From contig JAEUOT010000023.1 of NCBI GenBank assembly GCA_016790705.1, positions 1 through 64,000 of the forward strand: 64,000 nucleotides of DNA, given 5' to 3'. The position numbers were made by a program, and so were the translations under genes. The DNA comes from Hydrogenophaga sp. GTDB taxonomy: Bacteria; Pseudomonadota; Gammaproteobacteria; Burkholderiales; Burkholderiaceae_C. Shown piece after piece: positions 1 to 9,668 of this stretch (position 1 is its first letter; every line of letters begins with the position of its first letter). The notes beneath the pieces were generated by a model that searched no databases, was not told the origin of the DNA, and was given only the letters and a program-made list of their open reading frames with translations.

Positions 1-603
1 GGCTACAGCACCGAGATGAGCCTGGAGGTGACCAGCCTGGGCGTGCAGGTGCACGGCGGCATGGGCTTCATCGAAGAGACCGGTGCGGCCCAGTACTACC
101 GCGACGCCAAGATCCTGACCATCTACGAAGGCACGACCGCGATCCAGGCCAACGACCTGGTGGGTCGCAAGACCGCGCGCGACGGCGGCACCAGCGTCAA
201 GGCGATTGCAGCGCAGATTCAGAAGACGGAAGCCGAGCTGGCGGCGAGTGGCAGCGCCAACGCCCTGGCGGTCGCCAAGCGCCTGAAGGCCGCTCGTGAG
301 GCCTTCAACGATGTGGTGGACTTCATCGCCGCCAATGCCAAAGCCAACCCGAACGCCGCGTTCGCCGGCAGCGTGCCCTACCTGATGCTGGCCGGCAACC
401 TGATGGCGGGCTGGCAACTGGCGCGTGCGCTGCTGGTGGCCGAAGACCTGTCCGCCAAGGGACAGGATGTGCCGTTCATGCAGGCCAAGATCACAACCGC
501 CCGCTTCTACGCCGACCACCTGCTCAGCCGCGCCCCGGGCGTGCGCGACGCTATCGTGGAAGGCGCCGAGGCCGTGACCGCGCTGCCCGCCGAAGCGTTC
601 TGA
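1..603 (+). CDS. Acyl-CoA dehydrogenase, C-terminal part (5' end outside window)
   Basis: The reading frame is open from base 1 and ends in TGA at 601-603, so only the last 200 residues are present. The first part contains the typical C-terminal acyl-CoA dehydrogenase helix block, with a Q-V-HGG-GFIEE stretch, then YYRDAKI and the TIYEGTT-IQ-DLVGRK segment that binds FAD across the dimer interface. The remaining ~120 residues form the extra helical extension seen in the long (~600 aa) AcdA/FadE-like or 3-methylmercaptopropionyl-CoA dehydrogenase type. This family catalyses FAD-dependent alpha,beta-dehydrogenation of acyl-CoAs in the cytoplasm. The substrate cannot be read from this part. A nitronate monooxygenase-like gene follows 28 nt downstream on the same strand and may be co-transcribed. 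Confidence 0.9.
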   Translation, partial: GYSTEMSLEVTSLGVQVHGGMGFIEETGAAQYYRDAKILTIYEGTTAIQANDLVGRKTARDGGTSVKAIAAQIQKTEAELAASGSANALAVAKRLKAAREAFNDVVDFIAANAKANPNAAFAGSVPYLMLAGNLMAGWQLARALLVAEDLSAKGQDVPFMQAKITTARFYADHLLSRAPGVRDAIVEGAEAVTALPAEAF

Positions 604-631
604 CCCTACCGAAGAATAGACTGGAGACGAC

Positions 632-1615
632 ATGACCCCACGCCAACGCTACCTGCCCCCGGTGCTGCAGAACCTGCCGTTTCCGGTGATCGGCTCGCCG
701 TTGTTCATCATCAGCAACCCCAAGCTGGTCATCGCGCAGTGCAAGGCGGGCGTGGTGGGGTCCATGCCGGCGCTCAACGCGCGCCCGGCCTCGCAGCTCG
801 ACGAGTGGCTGGCCGAGATCACCGAGGCGCTGGCGGCGCACGACAAGGCGAACCCCGACAACAAGGCTGCACCGTTCGCGATCAACCAGATCGTGCACAA
901 GAGCAATGACCGCCTGGAGCACGACCTGCAGTTGTGCGCGAAGTACAAGGTGCCGGTCATCATCACCAGCCTGGGCGCGCGCGAGGACGTGAACCAGGCT
1001 GTGCACAGCTGGGGCGGCGTGGTCATGCACGACGTGATCAACAACGTGTTCGCGCACAAGGCGATCGAGAAGGGCGCCGACGGTCTGATCCCGGTGGCGG
1101 CCGGCGCCGGCGGTCACGCCAGCGTCAAGAGCCCGTTCGCGATGATCCAGGAAATCCGCGAGTGGTTCGACGGCCCGGTGGCGCTGTCGGGCTCCATCGC
1201 CTCGGGCGGCGCCATCCTGGCCGCGCAGGCCATGGGTGCCGACTTCGCCTACATGGGCTCGGCCTTCATCGCGACCGACGAAGCGCGCGCCGTCGAGGGC
1301 TACAAGCAGATGATCTGCGAGAGCAACTCGGACGACATCGTCTACAGCAACTTCTACACCGGCGTGCACGGCAACTACCTCAAGGGCAGCATCCGCAACG
1401 CCGGCATGGACCCGGACAACCTGCCCGAGAGCGACCCGAGCAAGATGAACTTCAGCACCGGCGAAGGCAGCAACAGCGCCAAGGCCTGGAAGGACATCTG
1501 GGGTTGCGGTCAGGGCATCGGTGCCATCCGCGAGGTGGTGCCGGCGGCCGATCTGGTGGCCCGTCTCAAGCGCGAGTACGCAGAGGCCAAGGCCCGCATC
1601 TGCGGGACGAAGTAA
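632..1615 (+). CDS. Nitronate monooxygenase / 2-nitropropane dioxygenase family flavoprotein
   Basis: The 327-residue product looks like an FMN-dependent TIM-barrel protein of the nitronate monooxygenase (NPD) family. The N-terminal PVIGSPLFIISNP and GVVGSMPALNARP stretches match the start of the barrel. An AGAGGHAS motif near residue 155 and GSIASGG followed by GADFAYMGSAFIATDE around residues 190-215 are the expected phosphate-binding loops for FMN. Family members oxidise alkyl nitronates, but many have other or unknown substrates and some act in fatty-acid-linked pathways. The gene lies 28 nt after an acyl-CoA dehydrogenase, so a role in acyl-CoA or propionate-3-nitronate handling is possible but is only inference. 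The ATG at 632 has a GGAGA sequence about 6 nt upstream. Confidence 0.88.
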   Translation: MTPRQRYLPPVLQNLPFPVIGSPLFIISNPKLVIAQCKAGVVGSMPALNARPASQLDEWLAEITEALAAHDKANPDNKAAPFAINQIVHKSNDRLEHDLQLCAKYKVPVIITSLGAREDVNQAVHSWGGVVMHDVINNVFAHKAIEKGADGLIPVAAGAGGHASVKSPFAMIQEIREWFDGPVALSGSIASGGAILAAQAMGADFAYMGSAFIATDEARAVEGYKQMICESNSDDIVYSNFYTGVHGNYLKGSIRNAGMDPDNLPESDPSKMNFSTGEGSNSAKAWKDIWGCGQGIGAIREVVPAADLVARLKREYAEAKARICGTK

Positions 1616-1623
1616 AGCGGGAT

Positions 1624-1652
1624 GTGAACGCGGCAGACACCGCCGCGTTCAC
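1624..1652. terminator. Perfect 11-bp hairpin between convergent genes
   Basis: GTGAACGCGGC at 1624-1634 pairs perfectly with GCCGCGTTCAC at 1642-1652 around a 7-nt loop. It sits between the stop of the nitronate monooxygenase gene and the stop of the convergent mrcA gene, whose TGA is inside the 3' arm. There is no clear T-run on either strand, so it may be a bidirectional pause or 3'-end-stabilising structure and not a classical intrinsic terminator. Confidence 0.5.
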
Positions 1653-3931
1653 TTGAACAGGTCCCGGATCGCGTCGAGGATCGTGGGTGGGCCGGCCAGC
1701 GCGGTGCCGGCGTTGTCGGTGATCGACTCGACCGCGCCGCCGTTGACCCATTCGGCGTAAAGCCAGTCGTCACCGGCGCGGGCCAGCCCGGCCGGCGGTT
1801 CGGCGGGCGATGCCACCGGAACCCCCTTGAGCGCGGCGGCCATGTACTCGTTCCAGATCGGCAGCGCCAGCCGCGCGCCCGACTCGTGGTCGCCCAGGCT
1901 GCGCGGTTTGTCGTAGCCCATCCAGACGACCGTGGCGACGGCGGGCTGGTACCCCGCGAACCAGGCGTCCAGCACATCGTTGGTCGTGCCGGTCTTGCCG
2001 TAGATGTCGCTGCGCTTGAGCGTGGCCTGGGCCCTGGCGGCGGTGCCGGTTCGGGTCACGTCGTTCAGCAGGCTGTTCATCACGTAGGCATTGCGCGCCG
2101 GGATGGCCCGGTTGTCGTCGGTCAGCGGTGGCGCAGGCGGTGCCTCGAACAGCACCTTGCCCTGGGCGTCGGTGATCTTCTCGATCACCACCGGATCCAG
2201 CGACCACCCGCCGTTGGCGAGCGTGGCGTAGGCGCGGGCCATCTGCATCGGTGTCACCTGCCCGGTGCCCAGCGCGAGCGTGAGGTTGTCGGGTTGCTTG
2301 GCAACGTCCAGCCCGAAGCGGCCCAGCCAGTCGCGCGCCCGCGGCACGCCGGTGTGCTGCAGCACGCGCGCGCTCACCAGGTTGTTCGACTGCGCCAGCG
2401 CCTGGCGCAGGGTCAGGTAGCCGTCGGCCGAGCCGCTGCCGCTGTTGCCCGGGCTCCAGCCGTTGGCCGCCGTGAACGGCCGGTCTTCGATCTGCGTGCC
2501 CGGCATGACGCGGGCCTCCAGCGCCGCTGAATACAGCAGCGGCTTGATGGTCGAGCCCGGCTGGCGCCAGCCCTGTGACACATGGTTGAACGGCTGGCGC
2601 GAGAAGTCGAAGCCGCCGACCAGCGCGCGCACGCGCCCGGTCCGCGTGTCCAGCGCCACCAGGGCGGCCTCCGCCTCGGGCCACTGGGAAATGCTCCAGT
2701 CGTTGCCGTTGCGGACCATGCGAAGAATGTCCCCGCGCGCGATCTTCAGCGGTTCTTTGGCGTTGCCGGCGAGCGCGGCCTGGACCCAGCGCAGCCCCTC
2801 GCCACGCACCGTCACGGCCTCACCGCTGGCCAGCAGCGCGCGCACCTCCTTCGGGCCTGCGGACAGCACGATGGCGGCGCGCAGCAGGTCGTCGTCCCGC
2901 ACATCCTTGAGCGCTTCGGCGGCCGCGCGCTCCAGCTCGGGCCCCTGGCCCTTGGGCAGGTCGCCATGGCCCTCCGGCCCGCGCCAGGGGCCGCGGCGGT
3001 CCTGCGCCAGCACCCCCCGCTGCACGGCCGCTGCCGCCGCGCGCTGATCCGCGGCCAGCAGCGAGGTGGTGACCCGGATGCCGCTTGAGTACGCGCCTTC
3101 GCCGAAGCGCTCGACCACCGCCCGGCGTGCCATCTCGGCCACATGCCCGGCGTCGATGCTGCGCTGTCCCGCCGGCCGGATCACCAGCTTCTCGGCCAGC
3201 GCGGCGTTCAGTTGCGGCTCGGTGATGACGCCGACGTCGCGCATGCGCTGCAGGACCACGCGCTGGCGCTGCTGGGCGCGCTCGAAGTTGGCGACCGGGT
3301 TGGCGTAGTAGGGGTTCTGGGGCAGGCCGGCGAGCATGGCGGCCTCCGCGACGGAGATCTGGGTGAGGGACTTGCCGAAATAGGTCTGGGCGGCGGCTTC
3401 GAATCCGTAGGCGCGCTGACCCAGGAAGATCTCATTCATGTAGATCTCGAGGATGCGGTCCTTGGACAGCGCCTTCTCGACCTCGAACGCCAGCAGGATT
3501 TCCTTGGTCTTGCGCTCGAAACTCAGTTCGCGGGTGAGCAGCATGGTGCGCACCAGTTGCTGGGTGATGGTGCTGGCGCCCTGTTTGCGTCCGCCGGTGA
3601 TCAGCGCCAGCGCGGCGCGTGCCATGCCCTTGGGGTCGATGCCGGCATGCTCGCGAAAGCGGGTGTCCTCGATCGCCAGCAGCGCGTCCTGCATCAGCTT
3701 CGGCATCTTGCCCAGCGGCATGTAGATGCGCCGCTCGGCACCGAACTGCGCCAGCTCGACGCCATCGGCGGTGAACACCTGCAGCGGCAGCTTGGGCTGG
3801 TAGTGCGTGATGCGGTCGATCGGTGGCAGGTCGACCAGCGAGGCCTGTGCGGGCAGCGGCGCCAGGGCGGAGGTCGCCAGGCACAGGGGAACGAGGACCA
3901 GAATGGTGCGGCGGCGGAGATCGGCAAGCAT
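1649..3931 (-). CDS. mrcA: Penicillin-binding protein 1A (bifunctional glycosyltransferase/transpeptidase)
   Basis: The 760-residue product is a class A PBP that polymerises lipid II and cross-links peptidoglycan in the periplasm. A short cytoplasmic RRR stretch precedes a membrane anchor at residues ~9-30. The transglycosylase domain (~50-230) carries the catalytic EDTRFREHAGID motif (Glu88), KQGASTITQQLVR and the KEILLAFEVEK block. The transpeptidase domain has the active-site S460-T-I-K463, S515-N-N and K646-T-G. The length is near that of PBP1A proteins, and the ITHYQPKLPLQVFTADG opening is typical of PBP1A and unlike PBP1C. On the minus strand, a GGATAATT sequence just before the ATG (3941-3948) could be a -10 element with a very short leader. 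The gene follows xylB on the same strand but is probably transcribed separately. Confidence 0.95.
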   Translation of the reverse strand: MLADLRRRTILVLVPLCLATSALAPLPAQASLVDLPPIDRITHYQPKLPLQVFTADGVELAQFGAERRIYMPLGKMPKLMQDALLAIEDTRFREHAGIDPKGMARAALALITGGRKQGASTITQQLVRTMLLTRELSFERKTKEILLAFEVEKALSKDRILEIYMNEIFLGQRAYGFEAAAQTYFGKSLTQISVAEAAMLAGLPQNPYYANPVANFERAQQRQRVVLQRMRDVGVITEPQLNAALAEKLVIRPAGQRSIDAGHVAEMARRAVVERFGEGAYSSGIRVTTSLLAADQRAAAAAVQRGVLAQDRRGPWRGPEGHGDLPKGQGPELERAAAEALKDVRDDDLLRAAIVLSAGPKEVRALLASGEAVTVRGEGLRWVQAALAGNAKEPLKIARGDILRMVRNGNDWSISQWPEAEAALVALDTRTGRVRALVGGFDFSRQPFNHVSQGWRQPGSTIKPLLYSAALEARVMPGTQIEDRPFTAANGWSPGNSGSGSADGYLTLRQALAQSNNLVSARVLQHTGVPRARDWLGRFGLDVAKQPDNLTLALGTGQVTPMQMARAYATLANGGWSLDPVVIEKITDAQGKVLFEAPPAPPLTDDNRAIPARNAYVMNSLLNDVTRTGTAARAQATLKRSDIYGKTGTTNDVLDAWFAGYQPAVATVVWMGYDKPRSLGDHESGARLALPIWNEYMAAALKGVPVASPAEPPAGLARAGDDWLYAEWVNGGAVESITDNAGTALAGPPTILDAIRDLFK

Positions 3932-4027
3932 GGGCCGGAATTATCCGGCCGGCGTGTGAAGCGGGTGTGCGTTGCGGGACGGACCCTGTAACCGGGTGTG
4001 CCGTGCTGCACGGCGGCGTGCACCGTC

Positions 4028-5482
4028 TCAGGTCTGGAGCGCCGGATAGAGGTCGCGGAACCGGGCGTGGCGCAGGGCCAGACGCCCGCCGCGCGCGGCG
4101 TCCGCAGCAAACGACTGCCGCACCGGCGGGGTGACGCAGACCGTGTCGACGGATGCGCCGGTCGCCAGCCAGGCCAGGCGCGCCGCGCCCATGGCGCCGC
4201 CGGTCTCCGAGTCCTGGTGCACCGTCAGCGTCAGACCGAAGATGTCGGCCAGCAGTTGTGCCCACCAGGCGCTGCGTGAGCCGCCGCCCACCAGCGACAG
4301 GGTGTGCAGCGGGGGATCCAGCGCCGGGATGGTGCGCAAGCCGTCCAGCAGTCCGAAGCCCACCCCCTCGGCCACCGCGTAGGCCAACTGTTCGCGGCCG
4401 TGCTCGGCGCGCAGCCCGATCCAGGCGCCGGTCGCCAGCGGGTTGTTGTGCGGCGAGCGTTCGCCGCTGAGGTAGGGAAGGAACAGGGGGGCACGGTCCT
4501 GCGCCGGCGCATCGAGCGTGGACGCCGCAGCCAGCAACGCCGCCTCGTTCTCGAAACCCAGGTTTCGGGCGGCCCAGCTCACCGCGCTGGCGGCGCTGAG
4601 CATCACGCTCATCACGTGCCAGCGGTCGGGCAGGGCATGGCAGAAGGCGTGCAGGGCCTGTTGCGGATTGGGCTGGAACGCCGCGCCACTGACGAACACC
4701 ACGCCCGAGGTGCCCAGCGAGACGAAACCTTCACCGGGGCGCACCAGGCCCATGCCGACCGCGCTGGCCGCGTTGTCCCCCGCGCCGCCAGCCACCGGCA
4801 CGCCGGCCGGCAGGCCCCAGCGCGCGCACAGTCCGGGCGTGACGAAGGCGGAGACCGCGCTGCCTTCGACCAGGCGCGGCATGTGGGCGCGCGTGAGGCC
4901 GGTGGCGGCCAGCATCCGGTCGGACCAGTCGCGTTTGCCGACGTCCAGCCAGAGCGTTCCGGCGGCGTCGGACATGTCGCTGACGGCCTCTCCGGTCAGT
5001 ATCAGCCGCAGCCAGTCCTTGGGCAGCAGCACCCGCGCGGTGCGGGCGAACACCTCGGGCTCGTGCTCCCGAACCCACTGCAGCTTGGGGGCCGTGAAGC
5101 CGGGCATCGCCAGGTTGCCGGTGATGGCCGAGAGCTGCGGCACGTCGCGGGTGAGCCGCTCGCATTGCTGCCCGCTGCGGCCGTCGTTCCAGAGGATGGC
5201 CGGGCGCAGGACCCGGTCCTCGCTGTCCAGCAGGGTGGCGCCGTGCATCTGGCCCGACAGGCCGATGCCGCGCAGTTGCGCGAGGGCCCGCGGGTGGCTG
5301 GCGTGCAACTGGTCCATCACCGATTCCAGCGCCCTCCACCAGTCGGCCGGGTCCTGCTCGGACCACAGCGGTTGCGGGCGCTGCACTGTCAGCGGCGAGC
5401 GGGCGGTGGCGATGACCTGGTGCTGATCGGACAACAGCAGGGCTTTGAGTTCGGACGTGCCGAGATCGAGACCGAGGAACAT
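4028..5482 (-). CDS. xylB: Xylulokinase (FGGY family)
   Basis: The 484-residue product phosphorylates D-xylulose to D-xylulose-5-phosphate with ATP, feeding the pentose phosphate pathway. The N-terminal FLGLDLGTSELKALL is the first phosphate-binding motif of FGGY kinases. SGQMHGATLLD (residues ~75-85) is the characteristic xylulokinase sugar-binding loop. GGAGDNAASAVGMGLV and the C-terminal LVGGGSRSAWWAQLLADI supply the second ATP-binding motif. It is the last gene of the polyol operon, 6 nt after the AraC regulator. In this context its substrate would be D-xylulose made from D-arabitol or xylitol by the dehydrogenases upstream. Confidence 0.94.
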   Translation of the reverse strand: MFLGLDLGTSELKALLLSDQHQVIATARSPLTVQRPQPLWSEQDPADWWRALESVMDQLHASHPRALAQLRGIGLSGQMHGATLLDSEDRVLRPAILWNDGRSGQQCERLTRDVPQLSAITGNLAMPGFTAPKLQWVREHEPEVFARTARVLLPKDWLRLILTGEAVSDMSDAAGTLWLDVGKRDWSDRMLAATGLTRAHMPRLVEGSAVSAFVTPGLCARWGLPAGVPVAGGAGDNAASAVGMGLVRPGEGFVSLGTSGVVFVSGAAFQPNPQQALHAFCHALPDRWHVMSVMLSAASAVSWAARNLGFENEAALLAAASTLDAPAQDRAPLFLPYLSGERSPHNNPLATGAWIGLRAEHGREQLAYAVAEGVGFGLLDGLRTIPALDPPLHTLSLVGGGSRSAWWAQLLADIFGLTLTVHQDSETGGAMGAARLAWLATGASVDTVCVTPPVRQSFAADAARGGRLALRHARFRDLYPALQT

Positions 5483-5488
5483 GGATAT

Positions 5489-6424
5489 TCAGGCCGCGCC
5501 CTTGAAGCGCGTGAGGCTCTGCTTGCGGAATTCGGTCGGCGTCATGCCCTTGATTTCCAGGAAGCGGCGGTTGAAGTTGGCGACGTTGTTGAACCCGACC
5601 TCGTAGCAGATGTGGGTGACCTGCTGGTCGGTGTCCATCAGCAACTGGCAGGCGCGGCTGATGCGCACGCGGTTGACGAAGTCGGTGAAGGTGTTGCCGG
5701 TGGCCTTGCGGAAGAAGCGGCTGAACCTGCTCTCGCTCATGCCCAGTTCGGCGGCCAGCGCCGACGCCGAGTGGTCGTCGGCCAGGTGGTCGGTGATGCG
5801 GCTGACCACGTCGTGGATCTGGTTGATCGATGCGTCGTCGTCGTCGCTCTGCAACTGCACGCTGGAGAGCAGCCGGTAGTCGGTGCAGGCGGCGAGGTCG
5901 GCCAGGAAGTCGCAGAACGCGGTCAGGCGGCGCAGGCCGTGCGAGGCCTTGACGCGGTGCCAGTGTGTCTCGGCCGCTTCGGACAGACCAAAGAATTCGA
6001 TGCCGTGTTTCGCACGCTCCAGCATCGGCAACACCTCGCGCAGCTCGGGGATGGTCTCGGCGGCCTTGATCAGCGGCAGATGGGGGAACTGGATCACCAG
6101 GTCGCGTTGCGCGACGCCGCCCTCGGGCATGTCCATGCTGACCCAGTTGTGGGGCAGTTTGGGGCCGGTCAGGACGAGGTGGCCCGCCTGGAACGGGCCG
6201 ATCCAGTCGCCGACGAAGACTTTGCCGCTGGTGCTGGTGATCAGGTGCAGCTCGTATTCGTCGTGGTAGTGCCAGCGCGCCAGCGGTGTCGGGAAGCCAT
6301 GCGAGAGGCAGCGCACAAACCCGACCTCGTCCGGCGGCTCGTAACCCAGCTCGGGCGAGCGGGTGAAATCGCGTTCCAGCTCGGGCTTGAGCTGGCGGGG
6401 GGAGGTGGGTGTGCGGACGGTCAT
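5489..6424 (-). CDS. AraC family transcriptional regulator of the polyol operon
   Basis: The 311-residue protein has an N-terminal cupin-like sensor region (residues ~40-180, including the HYHDEYELHLI stretch) and a C-terminal AraC/XylS DNA-binding domain with two helix-turn-helix units (~195-300). The second unit contains HICYEVGFNNVANFNRRFLEIKGMTPTEFRK, shown here only as a recognised family signature split around residues 265-300. It is encoded within the polyol operon, between the long-chain polyol dehydrogenase and xylB, so it is probably the operon's own inducer-responsive activator. The sensed ligand, presumably a polyol, is inference. The ATG overlaps no other gene, and the gap to xylB is 6 nt. 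Confidence 0.92.
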   Translation of the reverse strand: MTVRTPTSPRQLKPELERDFTRSPELGYEPPDEVGFVRCLSHGFPTPLARWHYHDEYELHLITSTSGKVFVGDWIGPFQAGHLVLTGPKLPHNWVSMDMPEGGVAQRDLVIQFPHLPLIKAAETIPELREVLPMLERAKHGIEFFGLSEAAETHWHRVKASHGLRRLTAFCDFLADLAACTDYRLLSSVQLQSDDDDASINQIHDVVSRITDHLADDHSASALAAELGMSESRFSRFFRKATGNTFTDFVNRVRISRACQLLMDTDQQVTHICYEVGFNNVANFNRRFLEIKGMTPTEFRKQSLTRFKGAA

Positions 6425-6445
6425 GGCGGGCCCAGCTTATACCGT

Positions 6446-7852
6446 TCAGCCCTTGTTGCGTGAGGCGACGAACGCCTCGACCTTTGAACAGGCCTTGCGC
6501 AGCGCGGCAACCAGTTCCGGCCGGCTGGCCATCTCGCCCCAGAGCGTCGCGTCGGCGGCGTAGGCGGCCACCGGGTCGGCGGCGTCGCAGATGGCGTGCG
6601 CCACGGCCGGGTCCATGGCCTGGTCCTGGTAGGTGTAGGGGATCTGGCCTTTGTGCCAGCGCTGCAGGTAGGCCAGGAACAGCGCGGGCAGCATCGCCAC
6701 GCTGTCGAACGAGCCGCCACGCGCGAGCTTGTCGCGGATGGTGGGCGCGATCATGCCGGGGATCTTGGAGAAGGCGTCCATGGCCACGCGCTGGTTGGTG
6801 TCGGCGATGGCGGGGTTGCCGAAGCGGTCGAGCACCACGTCGCGGTAGCGCTCCAGGTTGATCGGGCAGGGCAGCAAGACGGGGATGGCGTCGTCGGTCA
6901 CGTAGTCGTAGGCCATCTTCCGGATCTCGGGGTCCAGCGTGCCTTCGTGGATGTACAGGTAGCCAGCCAGTGTGCCGGCCCAGGCGATGCAACTGTGCGT
7001 CGCGTTGAGCAGGCGGATCTTGGCCTCTTCGTGGGCCTGGACCGAGTTGACCATCTCGACCCCGACCTTTTCCCACTCGGGCCGGCCGGCGATGAAGTTG
7101 TCCTCGATCACCCACTGGATGAAGCTCTCGCCCATGACGGCGGCCTTGTCGTCCCAGCCGGTCGCGGCCTTCACCCGTTCGGCCACGTCGGGCGTGGGGC
7201 GCGGGGTGATGCGGTCGACCATGGCGTTGGGGCTGCGGGTGTTTTCCTGCACCCAGGCCTTGAGCGCGGTGTCGCCCAGCGCGTCGATGAACTGCAGCAG
7301 GCCGCCGCGCGAGCGTTCGCCGTTGTGGCGCAGGTTGTCGCAGTTCATCAGCGTGACGGCGCCCGCGTTGGCCTTCATGCGGGCGCGCAGGATGCTGACC
7401 AGACCGCCGTAGATGGTGTGGCCAGCCTTGCCCGCCTTCACGGCCTCCAGGTCGGCACGCAGGTCGGGGAAGGTGGCCCAGTCGAGCCGGTTCTTCGCGT
7501 CGAGGTAGTAACCCGCTTCGGTGACGGTGAAGCTGATGATGCGCGTGGCCGGGTCGGCGCCGGCCGCGATCAGCGGGGCCAGGTCGTCCTGGTAGGGCAT
7601 CACGCGCTGGATCGATTCGATGACGGTGTAGCTGCGCTCGCCCTGGGGCGTCACGGTCTCCAGCGTGTAGCGGCCGTTCTGCGCCTGCAGCGCGGCAATC
7701 GTGTCGAGCATGTCGGGGCGCAGGTTGCCGCCGGTGATGGACCAGCGCGTGTCGCCCTGCTGGCGCAACTGGTGGACATAGACCGCCTGGTGGGCGCGGT
7801 GAAAGGAGCCCAGACCGAGGTGAAGGATGGTGTTCATGGTGAAGCGGGGCAT
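6446..7852 (-). CDS. Long-chain polyol dehydrogenase (mannitol 2-dehydrogenase / D-arabinitol 4-dehydrogenase family)
   Basis: The 468-residue product belongs to the polyol-specific long-chain dehydrogenases, which oxidise mannitol to fructose or D-arabitol to D-xylulose with NAD. The opening ILHLGLGSFHRAHQAVY is the nucleotide-binding start of the family. The catalytic K-x4-N-x2-H pattern is present in AKIRLLNATHSCIAWAG around residue 290. VMGESFIQWVIED and the CPINLERYRD stretch also fit. It starts 5 nt after the SDR gene. The ATG at 7852 was chosen because of this spacing, but ATG 7837 (five codons later) is equally possible and neither has a clear ribosome binding site. With xylulokinase in the operon, arabitol is a likely substrate, while the transporter type suggests hexitols as well. 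Confidence 0.9.
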   Translation of the reverse strand: MPRFTMNTILHLGLGSFHRAHQAVYVHQLRQQGDTRWSITGGNLRPDMLDTIAALQAQNGRYTLETVTPQGERSYTVIESIQRVMPYQDDLAPLIAAGADPATRIISFTVTEAGYYLDAKNRLDWATFPDLRADLEAVKAGKAGHTIYGGLVSILRARMKANAGAVTLMNCDNLRHNGERSRGGLLQFIDALGDTALKAWVQENTRSPNAMVDRITPRPTPDVAERVKAATGWDDKAAVMGESFIQWVIEDNFIAGRPEWEKVGVEMVNSVQAHEEAKIRLLNATHSCIAWAGTLAGYLYIHEGTLDPEIRKMAYDYVTDDAIPVLLPCPINLERYRDVVLDRFGNPAIADTNQRVAMDAFSKIPGMIAPTIRDKLARGGSFDSVAMLPALFLAYLQRWHKGQIPYTYQDQAMDPAVAHAICDAADPVAAYAADATLWGEMASRPELVAALRKACSKVEAFVASRNKG

Positions 7853-7857
7853 GGAAA

Positions 7858-8601
7858 TCAGAGATCGAAATTCGTGGGCATGAGCACGACGTCGCGGATG
7901 GTCATGCCTCGGGGACGGGTGAGCATGAAGAGCAGGACCTCGGCCACTTCGGCGGCCTCGACCAGGCTGCCGCTGGCCTTGGCCTCGGCCAGCTTGTCGG
8001 CCGGCCAGTCGGCCAGCAGGCCGGTGATGACCGGGCCCGGCGAGACCGAGCCGACGCGGATGCCGTGCTTGAACATCTGGCGCCGCACGGTCTGCACGAA
8101 GCAGTCGATGGCCCACTTGGACGAGGCGTAGACCGGCTCCCAGGGCGTGGGGTAGTGCGCGGCGAGCGAGCTGGTGACCAGGATGTCGCCGGTGCCGCGG
8201 CCGACCATGTGCGGCAGCACGTTGTGCACGTTCTTCATCACCACGTTCACGTTGAGGTTCAACATGCGGTCGATGGCCTCGGGCGTCGTGTCCAGCAGGT
8301 CGCCGCCGACGTAGAGGCCGGCGTTGGCGTGGAAGATGTCGAGCGTGCCCAGCAGCGCCAGCGAGCGTTCCAGCAAGGCGTTGCACTGGGCCGGGTCCAG
8401 CAGGTCCAGCACCAGGGGCAGGGCCGTTGCACCATTCGCGCCGATGGCGGCGCAGGCCTTGTCGAGTGCGGCAGCGTCGCGGTCGATCAGCACCACGCGG
8501 GCACCCGCGTCGGCCATGGCCTTGGCGCTGGCGAAGCCGATGCCCGAGGCCGCGCCGGTCACGGCGGCGGTTTTGCCTTGAAGGGATTGCGATGCAGCCA
8601 T
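7858..8601 (-). CDS. SDR-family dehydrogenase, ribitol 2-dehydrogenase-like
   Basis: This 247-residue short-chain dehydrogenase has the TGAASGIG nucleotide-binding loop near residue 16, HANAG near 90, the catalytic Ser in VTSSLAAH (~145) and YASSK (~160). LDIFHANAG, the SPGPV-T-LLADWP stretch and the TIRDVV-MP end closely resemble my recollection of Klebsiella ribitol 2-dehydrogenase, which oxidises ribitol to D-ribulose. Assignment to ribitol and not another pentitol or hexitol (sorbitol, xylitol) is therefore family-based inference. It lies 4 nt after the transporter ATPase gene and 5 nt before the long-chain dehydrogenase, so it is firmly inside the operon. No ribulokinase is present. Ribulose would need another kinase, or the true substrate is different. 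Confidence 0.87.
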   Translation of the reverse strand: MAASQSLQGKTAAVTGAASGIGFASAKAMADAGARVVLIDRDAAALDKACAAIGANGATALPLVLDLLDPAQCNALLERSLALLGTLDIFHANAGLYVGGDLLDTTPEAIDRMLNLNVNVVMKNVHNVLPHMVGRGTGDILVTSSLAAHYPTPWEPVYASSKWAIDCFVQTVRRQMFKHGIRVGSVSPGPVITGLLADWPADKLAEAKASGSLVEAAEVAEVLLFMLTRPRGMTIRDVVLMPTNFDL

Positions 8602-8605
8602 GGCG

Positions 8606-9649
<1,044 letters not shown>

Positions 9650-9668
9650 GGGTTGTCTCTGTGGGTGA

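Noticed and set aside
4304-6463. A 719-codon open frame on the plus strand
   Set aside because: It runs antisense across xylB and the AraC gene, has Arg/Gly/Ala/His-rich sequence without family motifs, and is a by-product of high GC at third positions.
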